NCBI RefSeq assembly: GCF_900106755.1
Contig: NZ_FNNN01000002.1
Location: 1-64,000 of the forward strand
Source: Bacteroides faecis MAJ27
Lineage (GTDB): Bacteria > Bacteroidota > Bacteroidia > Bacteroidales > Bacteroidaceae
Length of the DNA stretch: 64,000 nt
Reading direction: 5' to 3'
Part shown: positions 8,546-18,741 of the stretch, piece by piece
Position numbering within the stretch: position 1 is the first letter of the stretch
How the letters are laid out: each line of letters opens with the position of its first letter
The notes under the pieces: model-generated
Databases searched by the model: none
The model's input: the letters and a program-made list of their open reading frames with translations, nothing else
Told to the model about the DNA's origin: nothing
Position numbers and translations under genes: made by a program

Positions 8546-9160
8546 TCAATAGTTGCTCTTCGTCTTCTGGTCAATATCCTTGTTGAGCAAGGTTCTCCAG
8601 TTCACTATCAGCAATCCATGTGGGTTGTTGTCAGTTCTCGGCACTCGTTTCAACTGTCCTGCCGTCACCAGTTCACGGGTCAGCACATTGGTTCTACGCT
8701 CGATGCGCTGTCTGCCGTAGTAGGTGAACTCCATCTTCTCCTTGTTGAACTTGATGCTGTCACAGAAGATACTGAACACGGCACTTGTTCCCATGATGTT
8801 GGAGTAGAAACCCTTTTCTTTCAGCGTATTGTACTGCGCCAGTCCTGTCTCATCCACCAGATACATGGCTTTCTCCATCGTGTATTTGATGTACTTGTCA
8901 TCTGGTGCCAATGTGAAGAAATAATGATGGAACATCTCGATATGGCTCTTTGCTTCCACATCCAATGTCTCATCCATCGTCGTACGCTGCACCAAAATTG
9001 GTACGTTGCCGTCCAACACATAGATTTTGTTCTGTGCATCCACCACCATGTTCTTTGCCGTCCAGATGCTACTGATACTTATCAGCACGCATCCAACCAG
9101 AAACAGACTACAGATGATAGTCACCAACTTCACCTTATTCTCTAAATTCTTGATTACCAT
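8546..9160 (-). CDS. traK: Conjugative transposon protein TraK (VirB8-like)
   Basis: The product is 204 residues: a short cytoplasmic tail, one transmembrane helix (about 12-33) and a periplasmic NTF2-like domain. It includes VDETGLAQYNTLKEKGFYS and a C-terminal RVPRTDNNPHGLLIVNWRTL, both characteristic of Bacteroides TraK. VirB8-type proteins are inner-membrane scaffolds for channel assembly. Confidence 0.8.
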   Translation of the reverse strand: MVIKNLENKVKLVTIICSLFLVGCVLISISSIWTAKNMVVDAQNKIYVLDGNVPILVQRTTMDETLDVEAKSHIEMFHHYFFTLAPDDKYIKYTMEKAMYLVDETGLAQYNTLKEKGFYSNIMGTSAVFSIFCDSIKFNKEKMEFTYYGRQRIERRTNVLTRELVTAGQLKRVPRTDNNPHGLLIVNWRTLLNKDIDQKTKSNY

Positions 9161-9203
9161 TGCTATTTTGCTATTATTTTATCTTTTTACTTTTTTGCCC
9201 TTA

Positions 9204-10340
9204 TCAGTGCATCACATGGGCAAGTGTTCCCTGTGCCGACATTTTGGCTTGCTGTGCCACACCCTCACCGAAGTTTCTGGTAGAGAAGGCGGTATCGCCC
9301 TCAGGAATCATCCAAGCTGCCAAGTCTGGAACCAAATTCAGACACTTCAAAGCCACGATGCTTGCTGCCATCAGATACCCTGCCGAGAAGAACGAGTTCT
9401 GCAAATATGCCGCCATCGTCTGCTCACTGGCGGTGATAGCCGTCAGGTTCTCCACCTGTATGCAGAGCACGATGTCGAAGAGCAATAGCACGTAGAAGCC
9501 CACGAAGTAGAGCATGGCTCCATAGAAATGCACGGTCAGATACCTTGTCAGCCACTTCGCCCAACTGCTTTCCCATTTCGGCAGTAGCGAGAACGCCCAT
9601 TGTATCGGTCCAAATATCGTCAGCATTCCCAACAGTATCTGTTGACAATAGATGGTGCTCCACCAACCGATACGGAAGACAATCAATGCTATCAGCATTA
9701 CTATCTTGTCGATGTTCACTACGGCTCCTGCAGTCAGTGAGGTAAACCACAGCTTGGCTGCGTCCTTTTCCATGTTGGTCACTTCATCCACACCTGTCTG
9801 CTCCATGGTCGATTCCACCAGATTCGGGTCTGTTGTTCCCTTATGGGCAATGTCTGCCTGAGCTTGTACGTTGGTGTACATCGTGTCTCTGGTATAGATA
9901 AGCTGCTGAACTTCCGTAAACTTGTCCTCTATCTGTGTGGCTTCCGCCTCATATAGGTCATGGGTATAACTTCCGATGGAGTTTGGAATGTAACTCAGGA
10001 AGTCCAATACGCACCAACTGCTACCACTATTTGTCATACCAGTATCGGCTGGTGGGTACCACCAACAGAGGATGATGCTTATCACCAGTGGCTTGAATAG
10101 TTTCATCACATCTAGTGGCTCATGCTTCACCATCATCTTGTAAGCCATGTTCGCTGCCACCACGATGGAGAAGAGGGCTGCGAGTGCCATACACATCTGG
10201 ACAACCCACCAAAAAGGTCCGTTTGAGCCTGTAAAAGTAGCGTCGCAAAGGAACTCGTTGGTCTGGAAAATCACGTCATCAATCTCTTCTTCCAAGATAT
10301 TGATGCCGAAGTCGGATAATATGCTGCTGTTGTCTGCCAT
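9204..10340 (-). CDS. traJ: Conjugative transposon protein TraJ (VirB6-like)
   Basis: This 378-residue polytopic protein has at least five hydrophobic segments (about 47-65, 86-103, 205-225, 240-262, 275-300). The soluble loop between the second and third is long and acidic. Content and position between the exported proteins and TraK match TraJ, the VirB6-type inner-membrane channel component. Confidence 0.8.
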   Translation of the reverse strand: MADNSSILSDFGINILEEEIDDVIFQTNEFLCDATFTGSNGPFWWVVQMCMALAALFSIVVAANMAYKMMVKHEPLDVMKLFKPLVISIILCWWYPPADTGMTNSGSSWCVLDFLSYIPNSIGSYTHDLYEAEATQIEDKFTEVQQLIYTRDTMYTNVQAQADIAHKGTTDPNLVESTMEQTGVDEVTNMEKDAAKLWFTSLTAGAVVNIDKIVMLIALIVFRIGWWSTIYCQQILLGMLTIFGPIQWAFSLLPKWESSWAKWLTRYLTVHFYGAMLYFVGFYVLLLFDIVLCIQVENLTAITASEQTMAAYLQNSFFSAGYLMAASIVALKCLNLVPDLAAWMIPEGDTAFSTRNFGEGVAQQAKMSAQGTLAHVMH

Positions 10341-10346
10341 AACTCC

Positions 10347-11132
10347 TTATCTGTTTATTTTCAAATCATTGTCATCCTCATTCGAGCCGTTATTACTGCC
10401 AGAAGATGTGTTGTTTCTCACTGCCATTCCTGCCTCTCGCCATTTGCTGGATGCACTGCTTATGACGTTTCGTTTGTTGGCGGTCTGGTAGTTGCCGTTT
10501 GCTGCCAACAGTTCCTTGGTCTTGCTGGCATTCGACATCTGCACCAGTTGCTTCACAAGTGTCTCGTTCTGCTTTGCCACATCTGCATAAATCTGTAGGT
10601 ATATCTTCTTACGCTTGACATTGGGCATATAGGCATCCTTGGTGGCTTTGATGGCTGTCTCATAGACATGATAGCATTCTGTCCAGCGTTGCTTGTCACC
10701 GATGGATCCGCCTACAGGCAGGATGCGGTCGATGTTGCTCTTGAAGGCATTCATCTTGCTGTTAATTTTGCCTCCTTCCACTTTCCAGACGAGGTCAATC
10801 TGACGGTCTGCCATATTCAACGCCTCAATCTCTGCTCTTTTGGTCAGGGCAGAGTCGATGGCTTCGGCATATTCCACTTGATTGTAAGCTCCGATTCCTG
10901 CCGTGGTACGAAAACCGAGTTTGTTCTTGCTGGCAGCCGATTTCTTGTAACTGCTGTGCAGTAACTGATAGTACAATTCTGGTGACAGACTACCACTACC
11001 GATTTCCATCACCGTTATTTGGTTCTTTTTCGAACTGTCATGATTGTATGTTACACCACTTTGGGCATTGCCGCTGATAGCGACTCCCAACATCAACATG
11101 ATGGTTCCTATTCTTGTTTTCTTTCTATCCAT
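10347..11132 (-). CDS. Exported conjugation protein (DUF5045-like), function unknown
   Basis: The 261-residue product has an N-terminal signal peptide (about 8-23, IMLMLGVAISGNAQ). The remainder is Lys/Ala-rich and helical, ending in Ser/Asn-rich low complexity. It lies 6 bp upstream of traJ within the transfer operon. Periplasmic helical proteins in this place could be VirB5-like minor pilus components, but that is inference. Confidence 0.65.
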   Translation of the reverse strand: MDRKKTRIGTIMLMLGVAISGNAQSGVTYNHDSSKKNQITVMEIGSGSLSPELYYQLLHSSYKKSAASKNKLGFRTTAGIGAYNQVEYAEAIDSALTKRAEIEALNMADRQIDLVWKVEGGKINSKMNAFKSNIDRILPVGGSIGDKQRWTECYHVYETAIKATKDAYMPNVKRKKIYLQIYADVAKQNETLVKQLVQMSNASKTKELLAANGNYQTANKRNVISSASSKWREAGMAVRNNTSSGSNNGSNEDDNDLKINR

Positions 11133-11175
11133 GCCTATACGTTATTATATATGGGATTATAAATTCTTCGTTCTC

Positions 11176-12015
11176 TCAATATCCGAGTTTACCTGCCACT
11201 CGCCACCGACCGAAGGCATCTTCCAGTATTTGCTGCTTGCTTTTGGTTCGGTAAACCTTTTCTTTCCAATAGCCGATGCGCACTTGGATATATCGCCACG
11301 ACTCAAAGTAGCTTTTGTTCAGATGCTTCTCTATATTGTCAAGCGAGGTGTTGATGCTTTCCAACACCACAAGAAGGTCTGCCGTAGAACACGCTGCCGC
11401 TCCTGTGGCATACAGCACCAAGTCGCTCACGCTTTTGTAGAGGTATTCGCCTTCATTTGCGATATTCTCTATGGCTCGTCGGTTGATGCCTATCAGTATG
11501 GTATCGGCAAGCGAAATGCGCTTTCGTTTGATGACTTTTTTGTTGTAGTCATCCAACAGCTTCTTATAGTCCGATATTCTGTCGCTCACACCCTCGTAGG
11601 TGGAGTACACGTTCAGACTGGTTCGTAAACTTTGATACAGCACATCTATCACATCAAATGCCCTGGTGTACTTGTCAAGGTCAACGTTCAGTTCCTTGTA
11701 TGCCTTGGTCTCGTCCTTACTGTAACTGTGCAATAGTTTATTGCTGTATTCCAACGTGCTTCGTGCAAGCAACAGACTCCGCTGTTTCTTGTGGTCATTG
11801 ATGTAGGCTTCCACGCTGGCAACATCAAATCCCCATTGGGCGAATGTTTTAGAGGGGAGGGCGAGGAGCAAGATTGCTACCAGCAATGTTCTCACGATAT
11901 CCATTCGTCGCTTCTTGCTCACTGACCCTGCAACCCTCTCCGCTGCATCAGCCTTGTATTCTTTTCTATTTCTCATTTTCATTGTCTTCATCATTAAACT
12001 TGCCGTGATAGTCAT
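11176..12015 (-). CDS. Exported helical conjugation protein, function unknown
   Basis: The product is 279 residues, with a membrane/signal segment at about 43-60 (VRTLLVAILLLALPSKTFAQ) after a basic N-terminus. The rest is helical with many Tyr, Leu and Lys residues. The start overlaps the preceding 853-residue gene by 50 bp, so the true start may be Met40 (11898), which gives a standard signal peptide. It is operonic with the neighbouring tra genes. No family is recognised with confidence. Confidence 0.65.
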   Translation of the reverse strand: MTITASLMMKTMKMRNRKEYKADAAERVAGSVSKKRRMDIVRTLLVAILLLALPSKTFAQWGFDVASVEAYINDHKKQRSLLLARSTLEYSNKLLHSYSKDETKAYKELNVDLDKYTRAFDVIDVLYQSLRTSLNVYSTYEGVSDRISDYKKLLDDYNKKVIKRKRISLADTILIGINRRAIENIANEGEYLYKSVSDLVLYATGAAACSTADLLVVLESINTSLDNIEKHLNKSYFESWRYIQVRIGYWKEKVYRTKSKQQILEDAFGRWRVAGKLGY

Positions 12016-14527
12016 CTGAGTGTTTGGTGTCGGCAGCTTTCCTTAACCAACGTTTCTTGCATTTCTCCACCAGTGTCAACCGTCGTCCTTCGTCAGCATT
12101 GATATGTGGAGCGATGTCCATCAGCACGTCGATGATGTTGCGCTTGTAGTGCATCATCTTCTCCAACGATACCAAGTCTGCATATATCTTGGTGATTCTG
12201 CTGTCCACCTCTCTGGCTATCTCTAACCTATCGCTCGACCATAGCAGATGAAAGGTATCATCGGTGTTATTGTCATCGGCAGGTGCGCTCTTAGCATATT
12301 CGGTGGTTATCTTGCACGATGGATATTCCTGTGCGATTTCTGAGATGCGCTTGTTCACTTCGTCTGCCTTTTCCTGCTCGGTCTTGCTTGGGTCAAGCGT
12401 CATCACATCCACTACCGAGGTGTTGGTGTATTCCGATGTCAGCTCCCAACTGATCTGCAGGATGGCTCTGTGTATCTTGATGCCCAAGAAATATTTCGGC
12501 TTTCGGGCGATCTTCAATGTTGCCTTGAAGGTGATGATGCCGTTGATGTTGGGCATGGTGGCTTTTCGAATGTAAGTATAGCCGCTCCATGTTCCTTCCC
12601 CTTGCCAAGTCAGGTTGTAGGCACTCTTGCAGTCGTTCATAATGGCTGGTATGCGATAGTAGTCATCCGTCGCCACGTCATTGTCCTTTCCTGCCTCTGC
12701 CTTGGCTTCCTTTATTTCCCTTTGTTTCTGTTGCCATGTGGCAAGTTCTTTGTTCAGTTGTTCGATGGAAGCCTTGTTCTTGTTGTATTGCTCCCGATAC
12801 TTGGCTGCATCTTCCACACTTGCATTGGCGATTTGCTTGACAAGTGACTTGTTCTCGGCTTCCAACTGACTGATTTGAGATTGCAGAGAGGTTATCTTGG
12901 CATTGGCTTCCTGCTCTTGTTTATACAAGTCCGAGAGGTCAAGGTTGTTCTCTGTCACAGATGTTGTCATGGCGCATTTCTTGCTGTGGTCATTCAGCGA
13001 ACCGCCACAACTCTTGCATTTGTATTGTGTGGTGCCTTGCCCCAACTGCACACCGTCGCTGCATGTCACACTAATGGTCACGCTCTCGCATCCCTTCAGT
13101 TTGGCGGCATCGGTTGCCTGATAGTAGTTGCGTGCATCACTGCCTATATAATAGGTATAGCCTTCCTCGTTGTCATTCCATTCGCTCAACTGGGCTTGCA
13201 GTTGTGCCTTGAAGGTGTTCAAGTCCATCGAATAGGAGTCAAAGACTGCCTCATACACTTCTTCTGTCCTGTTCCAACTCTTGTACACCTGTATCTCGTA
13301 GGCGTATGCCTTTTGTTTCTGTCCTTTTTTCTTGCTACTGATGATGTAGCTGTTCAACCAATAGCTGATACTGTAGGTAAAGCTATCATTCTGGTTGTTG
13401 AGCTGTTGCACCCTTGTTCTTGACCATCCTGCATGATTCTCCGAGTTTTGCAGGATGGCTTCCTTTTGGCTATTGTTGGGATAGAAGTTGGCATCCTTGG
13501 TGTTGATTCTGTACCAGTGGTCGCCTTTCAAGATGCTGTTGTCATCGGTGGGCGGTACATAGTCGCACAGTTTTTCTCGTCCTTGGTCTCGTCGGGCGAT
13601 ATACCATCTTTGCGTGTAGTAGTTTCCTGCCGTCTCATCCAGATAGTCCGTCATCCATGAGGTGAGGTTATAGTTGGCAAGAGAGAAAAGTCCTGCCACG
13701 TTGTCCTTGCCTCCAATCATGCCCAAGAGGGTGTTGCCTACACTCTTGTCGAGACTTTTGAACAGCGAGGAATAGTTATCCACAATGTCGATGGCTGCAC
13801 TGAGCTTGCCTTGGAAGAGGTCGTTGAACTGGCTACTCTGCAACAGGGTATTGCCTACATTACTCATTCCTGCTCCTGCAAGGTTGGCTCCTGCCTTATA
13901 CAGATTGTCGATGTCGGCTTTCAGATTGTCCACAGTAAAGTTGCCTGGCACCTTTGACAGGTCATCCAGCATCTTTTTCCAATCCACGTTGCCAATCTCT
14001 GAAAGTTTCAGTATGGCAGCTATCTCCTGGTTGATTTGTAGAAAGGCGATGTCCGAGAATGTGAGGGTGCTGTTTGTTACCACACTCTCAAACTGCATGC
14101 ACAGGTTCTTGGTGTCGTCACATATCTTCATCAGATAGGTTCCCCAATACAGGGCAGTCTGCGGACTTTTCAGCATCATTCCTGCCACCGTCCATATCTT
14201 CGGCATGATTTTGCCCGACACCATGTTGTAGATACGGCGGTAATAGTAGTTCTCTGTGCTACTGTTCCAGATGCCCAAATCCGTCATTGCCTTGCGTTCC
14301 AAGAATTTTGAGGCGAAGATGCCGGCACTTGCCACTTCTGCTGCATTATAGTGCTTCAATATGTTCTGCACCTGCTCGTTATAGTATGCCTCTGCCACGG
14401 CTTCCGTTCCGTATGCAGCTGCCATAGCAGCCACCGTCTGCTTGTCATAGTTCACGCTGTAGTACTGTGCGTCAGCCTTTGCCAACACACAGACTATCAG
14501 CATTATGATGGATAGAAGTCGTTTCAT
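11966..14527 (-). CDS. Large exported coiled-coil conjugation protein
   Basis: The 853-residue product has a clear signal peptide (residues 1-20, ending AKADAQ). The N-terminal third is Ala/Leu-rich and helical. A possible zinc-binding CKSC...C pattern (YKCKSCGGSLNDHSKKCA) lies near residue 505, followed by a predicted coiled coil (about 530-610, QSQISQLEAENKSLVKQI). The C-terminus is beta-rich then basic. It sits directly downstream of the VirB4 gene, where Bacteroides elements encode exported TraI/VirB5-type proteins. It is far larger than those, so function is not assigned. Confidence 0.65.
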   Translation of the reverse strand: MKRLLSIIMLIVCVLAKADAQYYSVNYDKQTVAAMAAAYGTEAVAEAYYNEQVQNILKHYNAAEVASAGIFASKFLERKAMTDLGIWNSSTENYYYRRIYNMVSGKIMPKIWTVAGMMLKSPQTALYWGTYLMKICDDTKNLCMQFESVVTNSTLTFSDIAFLQINQEIAAILKLSEIGNVDWKKMLDDLSKVPGNFTVDNLKADIDNLYKAGANLAGAGMSNVGNTLLQSSQFNDLFQGKLSAAIDIVDNYSSLFKSLDKSVGNTLLGMIGGKDNVAGLFSLANYNLTSWMTDYLDETAGNYYTQRWYIARRDQGREKLCDYVPPTDDNSILKGDHWYRINTKDANFYPNNSQKEAILQNSENHAGWSRTRVQQLNNQNDSFTYSISYWLNSYIISSKKKGQKQKAYAYEIQVYKSWNRTEEVYEAVFDSYSMDLNTFKAQLQAQLSEWNDNEEGYTYYIGSDARNYYQATDAAKLKGCESVTISVTCSDGVQLGQGTTQYKCKSCGGSLNDHSKKCAMTTSVTENNLDLSDLYKQEQEANAKITSLQSQISQLEAENKSLVKQIANASVEDAAKYREQYNKNKASIEQLNKELATWQQKQREIKEAKAEAGKDNDVATDDYYRIPAIMNDCKSAYNLTWQGEGTWSGYTYIRKATMPNINGIITFKATLKIARKPKYFLGIKIHRAILQISWELTSEYTNTSVVDVMTLDPSKTEQEKADEVNKRISEIAQEYPSCKITTEYAKSAPADDNNTDDTFHLLWSSDRLEIAREVDSRITKIYADLVSLEKMMHYKRNIIDVLMDIAPHINADEGRRLTLVEKCKKRWLRKAADTKHSDDYHGKFNDEDNENEK

Positions 14528-14533
14528 CTTTGA

Positions 14534-17092
14534 TTACTTTTTATTTTTGTTCCCTAAATTCAGTACTTTTCCTGTCTGATTTACCTTTTGAGCAAAAGCG
14601 AGGCTCTTGCTGATACCACTTGCATCCCAATCCCTGCAATAGGCTTCGATAGCTTGTTGGTGGTTGCATTTCAACACTCGCTTGTAGAGTTTTAATGCTT
14701 CCTTCTCCGCTCGTTCCGTGGTGTAGGTCATATAGCACTCATGCGGTTCTTCCACACCATACACATTGCTGGTCTGTCCTCGCCTGATAAAGACTTCACG
14801 GAAGAAGCTGCGTCCTTCCTTGTTCTCCAAGCGGTTGATGGTGAATATCTTCTTGCAGTCCACATCGGTCAAACCAAGTATCGCCTTGATGGTGTCGAAT
14901 CGTTCCTTGAATTTACTCTGGTCGAGTAGCATCACCACATCCGAGTTGTTGATGATGGCTTCTTTCACTATCTCACTGCCGATGATGTCCTGTATCTCCT
15001 GTGTCACCACACCCACGCTTGCCCAGAATTTTCTGGCGGTCTTATACAGATATTTTATGTATTCTGCCATCATGGGCGAGGCGATGGCTTTCCATGCCTC
15101 CTCGATGATGAGCATCTTTCGGTTCTTTTTGATACGCATCTTCTGCAGGAAGACGTCCATGATGATGAGCGTCACCAGTGGAAAAAGCAGTGGATCATCC
15201 TTGATACTGTCGATTTCGAAGACGATGAAGGTCTCATCAAACAGACTGCTGTCCATGTTCTCATTCAGCGTTACATCATGGCTGCCTCCTTTATAGAAGT
15301 CCTTCAACAGATAGTTGTAGGATGACAGGTCTATGCCATGCAGACCGTTCTCCTCGCATATCTTCGGCAGTCGCTCAGTACTGAACTCATAGAAAGTGTT
15401 GAAACAGAGGTTGCTCACCCTCTTGGTGGTGAAATAGACATCGTAATACTCGTTGATGACTTGTTCTATCAGTCTGTCTTCGGTCTTGCTCACTGTGCCT
15501 TGACTTCCTTTCCATATCAGCATCACCAGGTTCTTCAGGAATCCCAACTTCTCGATGTTCCATTCCTCTCGCTTGATTTTGAAAGGGTTCATCGTGATAG
15601 GATGTTCTTCTGTGTAGGATATGTATTTGCCTCCAAAGTATTCACATAGTCCCTCATACGAGTTTCCTGTATCTACCAACACGATGTCGGTGTCCTGCTC
15701 ATGGGCTTGGCGCACCATGGAGTTTACATAAAAGCTCTTGCCGCTTCCCGAAGGACCGAGGACAAAGAAGTTGCTGTTGTCGGTCAGCTTGTTTCGTCCC
15801 TCTTTTCCTGATATGTCGATGGCTACTGGCACTCCTTGACGGTCGGTATAATAGACCTTAAAGGAGGTGTCCTCGCTATGCACAATCTTCTCCTTGTACA
15901 TCAGGCAGGTGGCAGCATCGCCCAAGGTCATGAATCGATCGTAGTCGGCATTCATCCCATAGCAGTTGCCGGGAAATGAGTTGACAAACAGTTCCAACTG
16001 GTTATAGGCTCGCTTCGAAATATGGATGCCCATCCTGCCAAAGGCATTCTCCAGATGGTTGGTACACTTCTGTATGTCCGTGTCTGGCTTCACTGTCACT
16101 ATCAGATTATAGTGGGTATATACCAGCTGCTTGTTTTCTCTCGCTATCACCTCCTGCACTCGCTTGATGTCCTCTACGGCTATCAGATTGCTTGGGTTCG
16201 GCATGCTGGCATGGCGGTTCTTCTTTTTGTCGAGCATGGCAAGCTCACGCTTCTGATTCGGCACAAAGATGATTTGGTTATACACCACACTCTCCACACC
16301 AGGAATGCTGTCCACCAATGCTACCAGATCCACTGGCATACTTGTGTTGTTCACCTCGATGTTGGTAAACGGACGGATTTGTGTCGGCAAGTTGGCGCAA
16401 TCCACATCCACAAGACTATATACCTTACAGCGTCTGTCACCCATACCTATCATCTCGTCATCCACCTTGAATCCTGTCATGCTCACCATCTTGTCACGGA
16501 AGTTCATGGCAAAGAAGCGGTCAACATACAGACTTGCTTCTTGTTTGTTCAGAAACTCCGACTTGATACCGGCATCCTTCAGTTGGTCTTGCACCTTTCT
16601 GATTTTTACCAGGAAATCTCGCCACTTTTTGTTGTCGAAGGACATCAGACGGCTCTTCTTGTTCTCCTGCGTAATGGTCAGATAGGTCATACTGTCCGTA
16701 TGTTCTCTTCCGTTGAAATAGCGGAAGTAGGATTCGGAAAGGAACTCGTGTCCCTTGCCACTCTCATCCTTAAACTGCTTTCTAGTAAAGATGTCCTGCT
16801 TGTGCAGGGCATAGCCTTCACCCAGAGTCTGTGCGATGGCAGCAAACAAATTGGTGAACTCATAATAGCTGTCTATATTGGCAGAATATTTCTGCACTGG
16901 GTTCTCCATTCTCAGGATGGCAGAATACTCTCCAGTCTTTGTATAGAGCACACCGATACCGTCCGTGTCTTCCACGGAGAAGTAGATGTCCTGAAAGATT
17001 TTCTTCCGCTTGCCACCAGTACCAAAGGCATAGACCGATATGGCCATGCCAATGCAGATTGCCACGAAAAATAAGATTACATATAGTACCAT
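14534..17092 (-). CDS. traG: Conjugation ATPase TraG (VirB4 family)
   Basis: This 852-residue protein has an N-terminal hydrophobic segment (residues 2-22). The VirB4 ATPase follows, with Walker A LGPSGSGKS near residue 450, Walker B KMLIIEEAWKA near 665, and the downstream VTQEIQDI motif of the family. VirB4 proteins energise pilus assembly and substrate transfer. It is downstream of the pilin and TraF genes, as in other Bacteroides elements, and 6 bp from the next gene. Confidence 0.9.
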   Translation of the reverse strand: MVLYVILFFVAICIGMAISVYAFGTGGKRKKIFQDIYFSVEDTDGIGVLYTKTGEYSAILRMENPVQKYSANIDSYYEFTNLFAAIAQTLGEGYALHKQDIFTRKQFKDESGKGHEFLSESYFRYFNGREHTDSMTYLTITQENKKSRLMSFDNKKWRDFLVKIRKVQDQLKDAGIKSEFLNKQEASLYVDRFFAMNFRDKMVSMTGFKVDDEMIGMGDRRCKVYSLVDVDCANLPTQIRPFTNIEVNNTSMPVDLVALVDSIPGVESVVYNQIIFVPNQKRELAMLDKKKNRHASMPNPSNLIAVEDIKRVQEVIARENKQLVYTHYNLIVTVKPDTDIQKCTNHLENAFGRMGIHISKRAYNQLELFVNSFPGNCYGMNADYDRFMTLGDAATCLMYKEKIVHSEDTSFKVYYTDRQGVPVAIDISGKEGRNKLTDNSNFFVLGPSGSGKSFYVNSMVRQAHEQDTDIVLVDTGNSYEGLCEYFGGKYISYTEEHPITMNPFKIKREEWNIEKLGFLKNLVMLIWKGSQGTVSKTEDRLIEQVINEYYDVYFTTKRVSNLCFNTFYEFSTERLPKICEENGLHGIDLSSYNYLLKDFYKGGSHDVTLNENMDSSLFDETFIVFEIDSIKDDPLLFPLVTLIIMDVFLQKMRIKKNRKMLIIEEAWKAIASPMMAEYIKYLYKTARKFWASVGVVTQEIQDIIGSEIVKEAIINNSDVVMLLDQSKFKERFDTIKAILGLTDVDCKKIFTINRLENKEGRSFFREVFIRRGQTSNVYGVEEPHECYMTYTTERAEKEALKLYKRVLKCNHQQAIEAYCRDWDASGISKSLAFAQKVNQTGKVLNLGNKNKK

Positions 17093-17098
17093 ATTCGT

Positions 17099-17422
17099 TT
17101 ATTCTTCTGTTTCTTCGGATGATTGATGATTTTCTCCCATACTGGATGATTTGTTGTCATTCTCTTGATAAGAGGTATTGTAGCTTTCTTCGCCATAAAG
17201 GGTTGATACACTATCCTTTGCAGTGGAATCCATCCTGCTTGTTTGTGTTTCCACGGTCGCAGGATGTTCTTCTGCCTCTCTCGCCCAAGCAGCTCTTGCC
17301 TTGTCAGCACTCCTCATGGCATCCAATGTGGGTGGCTTGTAGGTCTTGTCCTTGCATGCGGTCAGCAATATGCCAGCCAATGCCATAATGATAATGTTCT
17401 TTGCTTTCATGCTCATAACCAT
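17099..17422 (-). CDS. Small lipoprotein of the transfer operon
   Basis: The 107-residue product has a lipobox LTAC (Cys23), so it should be a lipidated envelope protein. The mature part is short, charged and Ser/Glu-rich with no recognisable domain. It lies between traF and the virB4 gene, 6 bp from the latter. VirB7-type lipoproteins stabilise the outer-membrane pore in other systems, but equivalence here is inference. Confidence 0.65.
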   Translation of the reverse strand: MVMSMKAKNIIIMALAGILLTACKDKTYKPPTLDAMRSADKARAAWAREAEEHPATVETQTSRMDSTAKDSVSTLYGEESYNTSYQENDNKSSSMGENHQSSEETEE

Positions 17423-17566
17423 TCTTTTATGTCAAAGATGCGATACTTTCGCTGAAACAAATAAAGGTAGACCCACACCCTTGGGGGAGAATGAGCCTAC
17501 CAGTCGTTCACTTTCTACTTGTCATCCACATCTTGGTCATGTCGATACTTTTTTTGTTTCACATTT

Positions 17567-17869
17567 TTATATGCGCTTGCTGTAGGCATAGATAAACACT
17601 CCTTGGTCGTTCTTCTTGGTATGCAGTCCCTTCCGTTGCTTGAACATGATGAGACCTACACCCGTAGTGATTGCCACGACCAACACTATCAGTCCTGCAA
17701 TAATACCCATCAGACAGTAGGCGGCAATGAAGCCGATGATGGCTCCTCCTGCCGTGGCTGCTGCCCAATAGATATACCGCCCTTGTATTCCCATGAATTC
17801 AAGGGGCTTCTGGAGTCCCTTGAACAGTGGGTAATCGGGGTAGCGGATTTCCTGCTCTTCTCTTGCCAT
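17567..17869 (-). CDS. traF: Conjugative transposon protein TraF (DUF4133, VirB3-like)
   Basis: The 100-residue protein begins with a charged segment containing YPLFKGLQKPLEFMGIQGRY and continues with two transmembrane helices (about 35-75). This is the DUF4133/TraF pattern, a VirB3-like membrane partner of the VirB4 ATPase. It follows the first pilin gene by 51 bp. Confidence 0.85.
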   Translation of the reverse strand: MAREEQEIRYPDYPLFKGLQKPLEFMGIQGRYIYWAAATAGGAIIGFIAAYCLMGIIAGLIVLVVAITTGVGLIMFKQRKGLHTKKNDQGVFIYAYSKRI

Positions 17870-17920
17870 TATTCACGTCGTTTCTCACTTACTGAATATG
17901 CACGGAATAACTCTCACTCG

Positions 17921-18298
17921 TTAGTTGGTCACACCGAAGAACAATGGCAATGCCTGTGCTGCTGCCACGAGGAAGATACATGCTCCTACAATCATCATGA
18001 TCTTTTTCTTGACATCCTGCTCCTCATTGTTCATGGCGATGTAAACGCTGATGGCACCCACTACGGCAACAACACCTGCAATGGCATAACAGAGCTTGAC
18101 CACAATAGGCACATATTTGGCTATTTCCTCCGTCACTGTTGTAAGCGCGGTGGTACCTGCCGTGTAGTCACCTGCCGAGTTCTGCGCCATGGCAATGCCA
18201 CCGCCCACAAGGAGCATCAATGCCAATGTCTTCAAGCGTCCTGAAGAGAGAACGCTCTTGGCGGTCTTCTTCAGATAGTTCGTTGTTTTCTTAAACAT
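17921..18298 (-). CDS. traE: TraE-type pilin (DUF4134)
   Basis: The 125-residue protein has a basic N-terminus with a signal-like helix (about 24-40, ending AMAQ) and two more hydrophobic helices (about 65-90 and 100-122). This is the architecture of VirB2-like TraE proteins of Bacteroides. It ends in LPLFFGVTN. A second related gene (18403-18741) lies just upstream. Confidence 0.85.
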   Translation of the reverse strand: MFKKTTNYLKKTAKSVLSSGRLKTLALMLLVGGGIAMAQNSAGDYTAGTTALTTVTEEIAKYVPIVVKLCYAIAGVVAVVGAISVYIAMNNEEQDVKKKIMMIVGACIFLVAAAQALPLFFGVTN

Positions 18299-18402
18299 TC
18301 TTTCTTGTTTTACTTGTTAATGATTCGTTTGGCAACACCTTATTATAATTATATAGAAAGGTGTTGTCGCTTTCATATGATATACTCTTCTGCAGTTGAG
18401 TC

Positions 18403-18741
18403 TTAAATCTGGTAGCCAAAGAATGCTGGGAACAGGATGGATGCACCTATCATAAACAGACAGGCTCCTATCAGCGTCAGTATGGACTTGGTAACTCCAT
18501 CTTCCCCTGTGTTCATCTTGATGTATATCTGCAAAGCGGATATAATCACCATCACAGCAGCAACAGCGTATGTCAGATACAGCACATACAGCATCATCGT
18601 CACCACATAGTCGTGCATCCCTGCCAGTGCGTCTGCTCCCCAGCTATAGTCCACATTACCGCATTTGGCTGATGCTGACAGGGGGAGCAGCGCAAAGACA
18701 AAGGAACTTACTACATTCTTTATGATATGGCTAAATTTCAT
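18403..18741 (-). CDS. Second TraE-like pilin (DUF4134)
   Basis: The 112-residue protein resembles its neighbour in layout: signal peptide (cleaved after SASA), a short polar stretch, and two hydrophobic helices separated by MNTGEDGVTK. It ends in LFPAFFGYQI, similar to LPLFFGVTN of the other copy. Tandem TraE-type genes suggest one major and one accessory pilin. The start overlaps the upstream gene by 11 bp. Confidence 0.75.
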   Translation of the reverse strand: MKFSHIIKNVVSSFVFALLPLSASAKCGNVDYSWGADALAGMHDYVVTMMLYVLYLTYAVAAVMVIISALQIYIKMNTGEDGVTKSILTLIGACLFMIGASILFPAFFGYQI

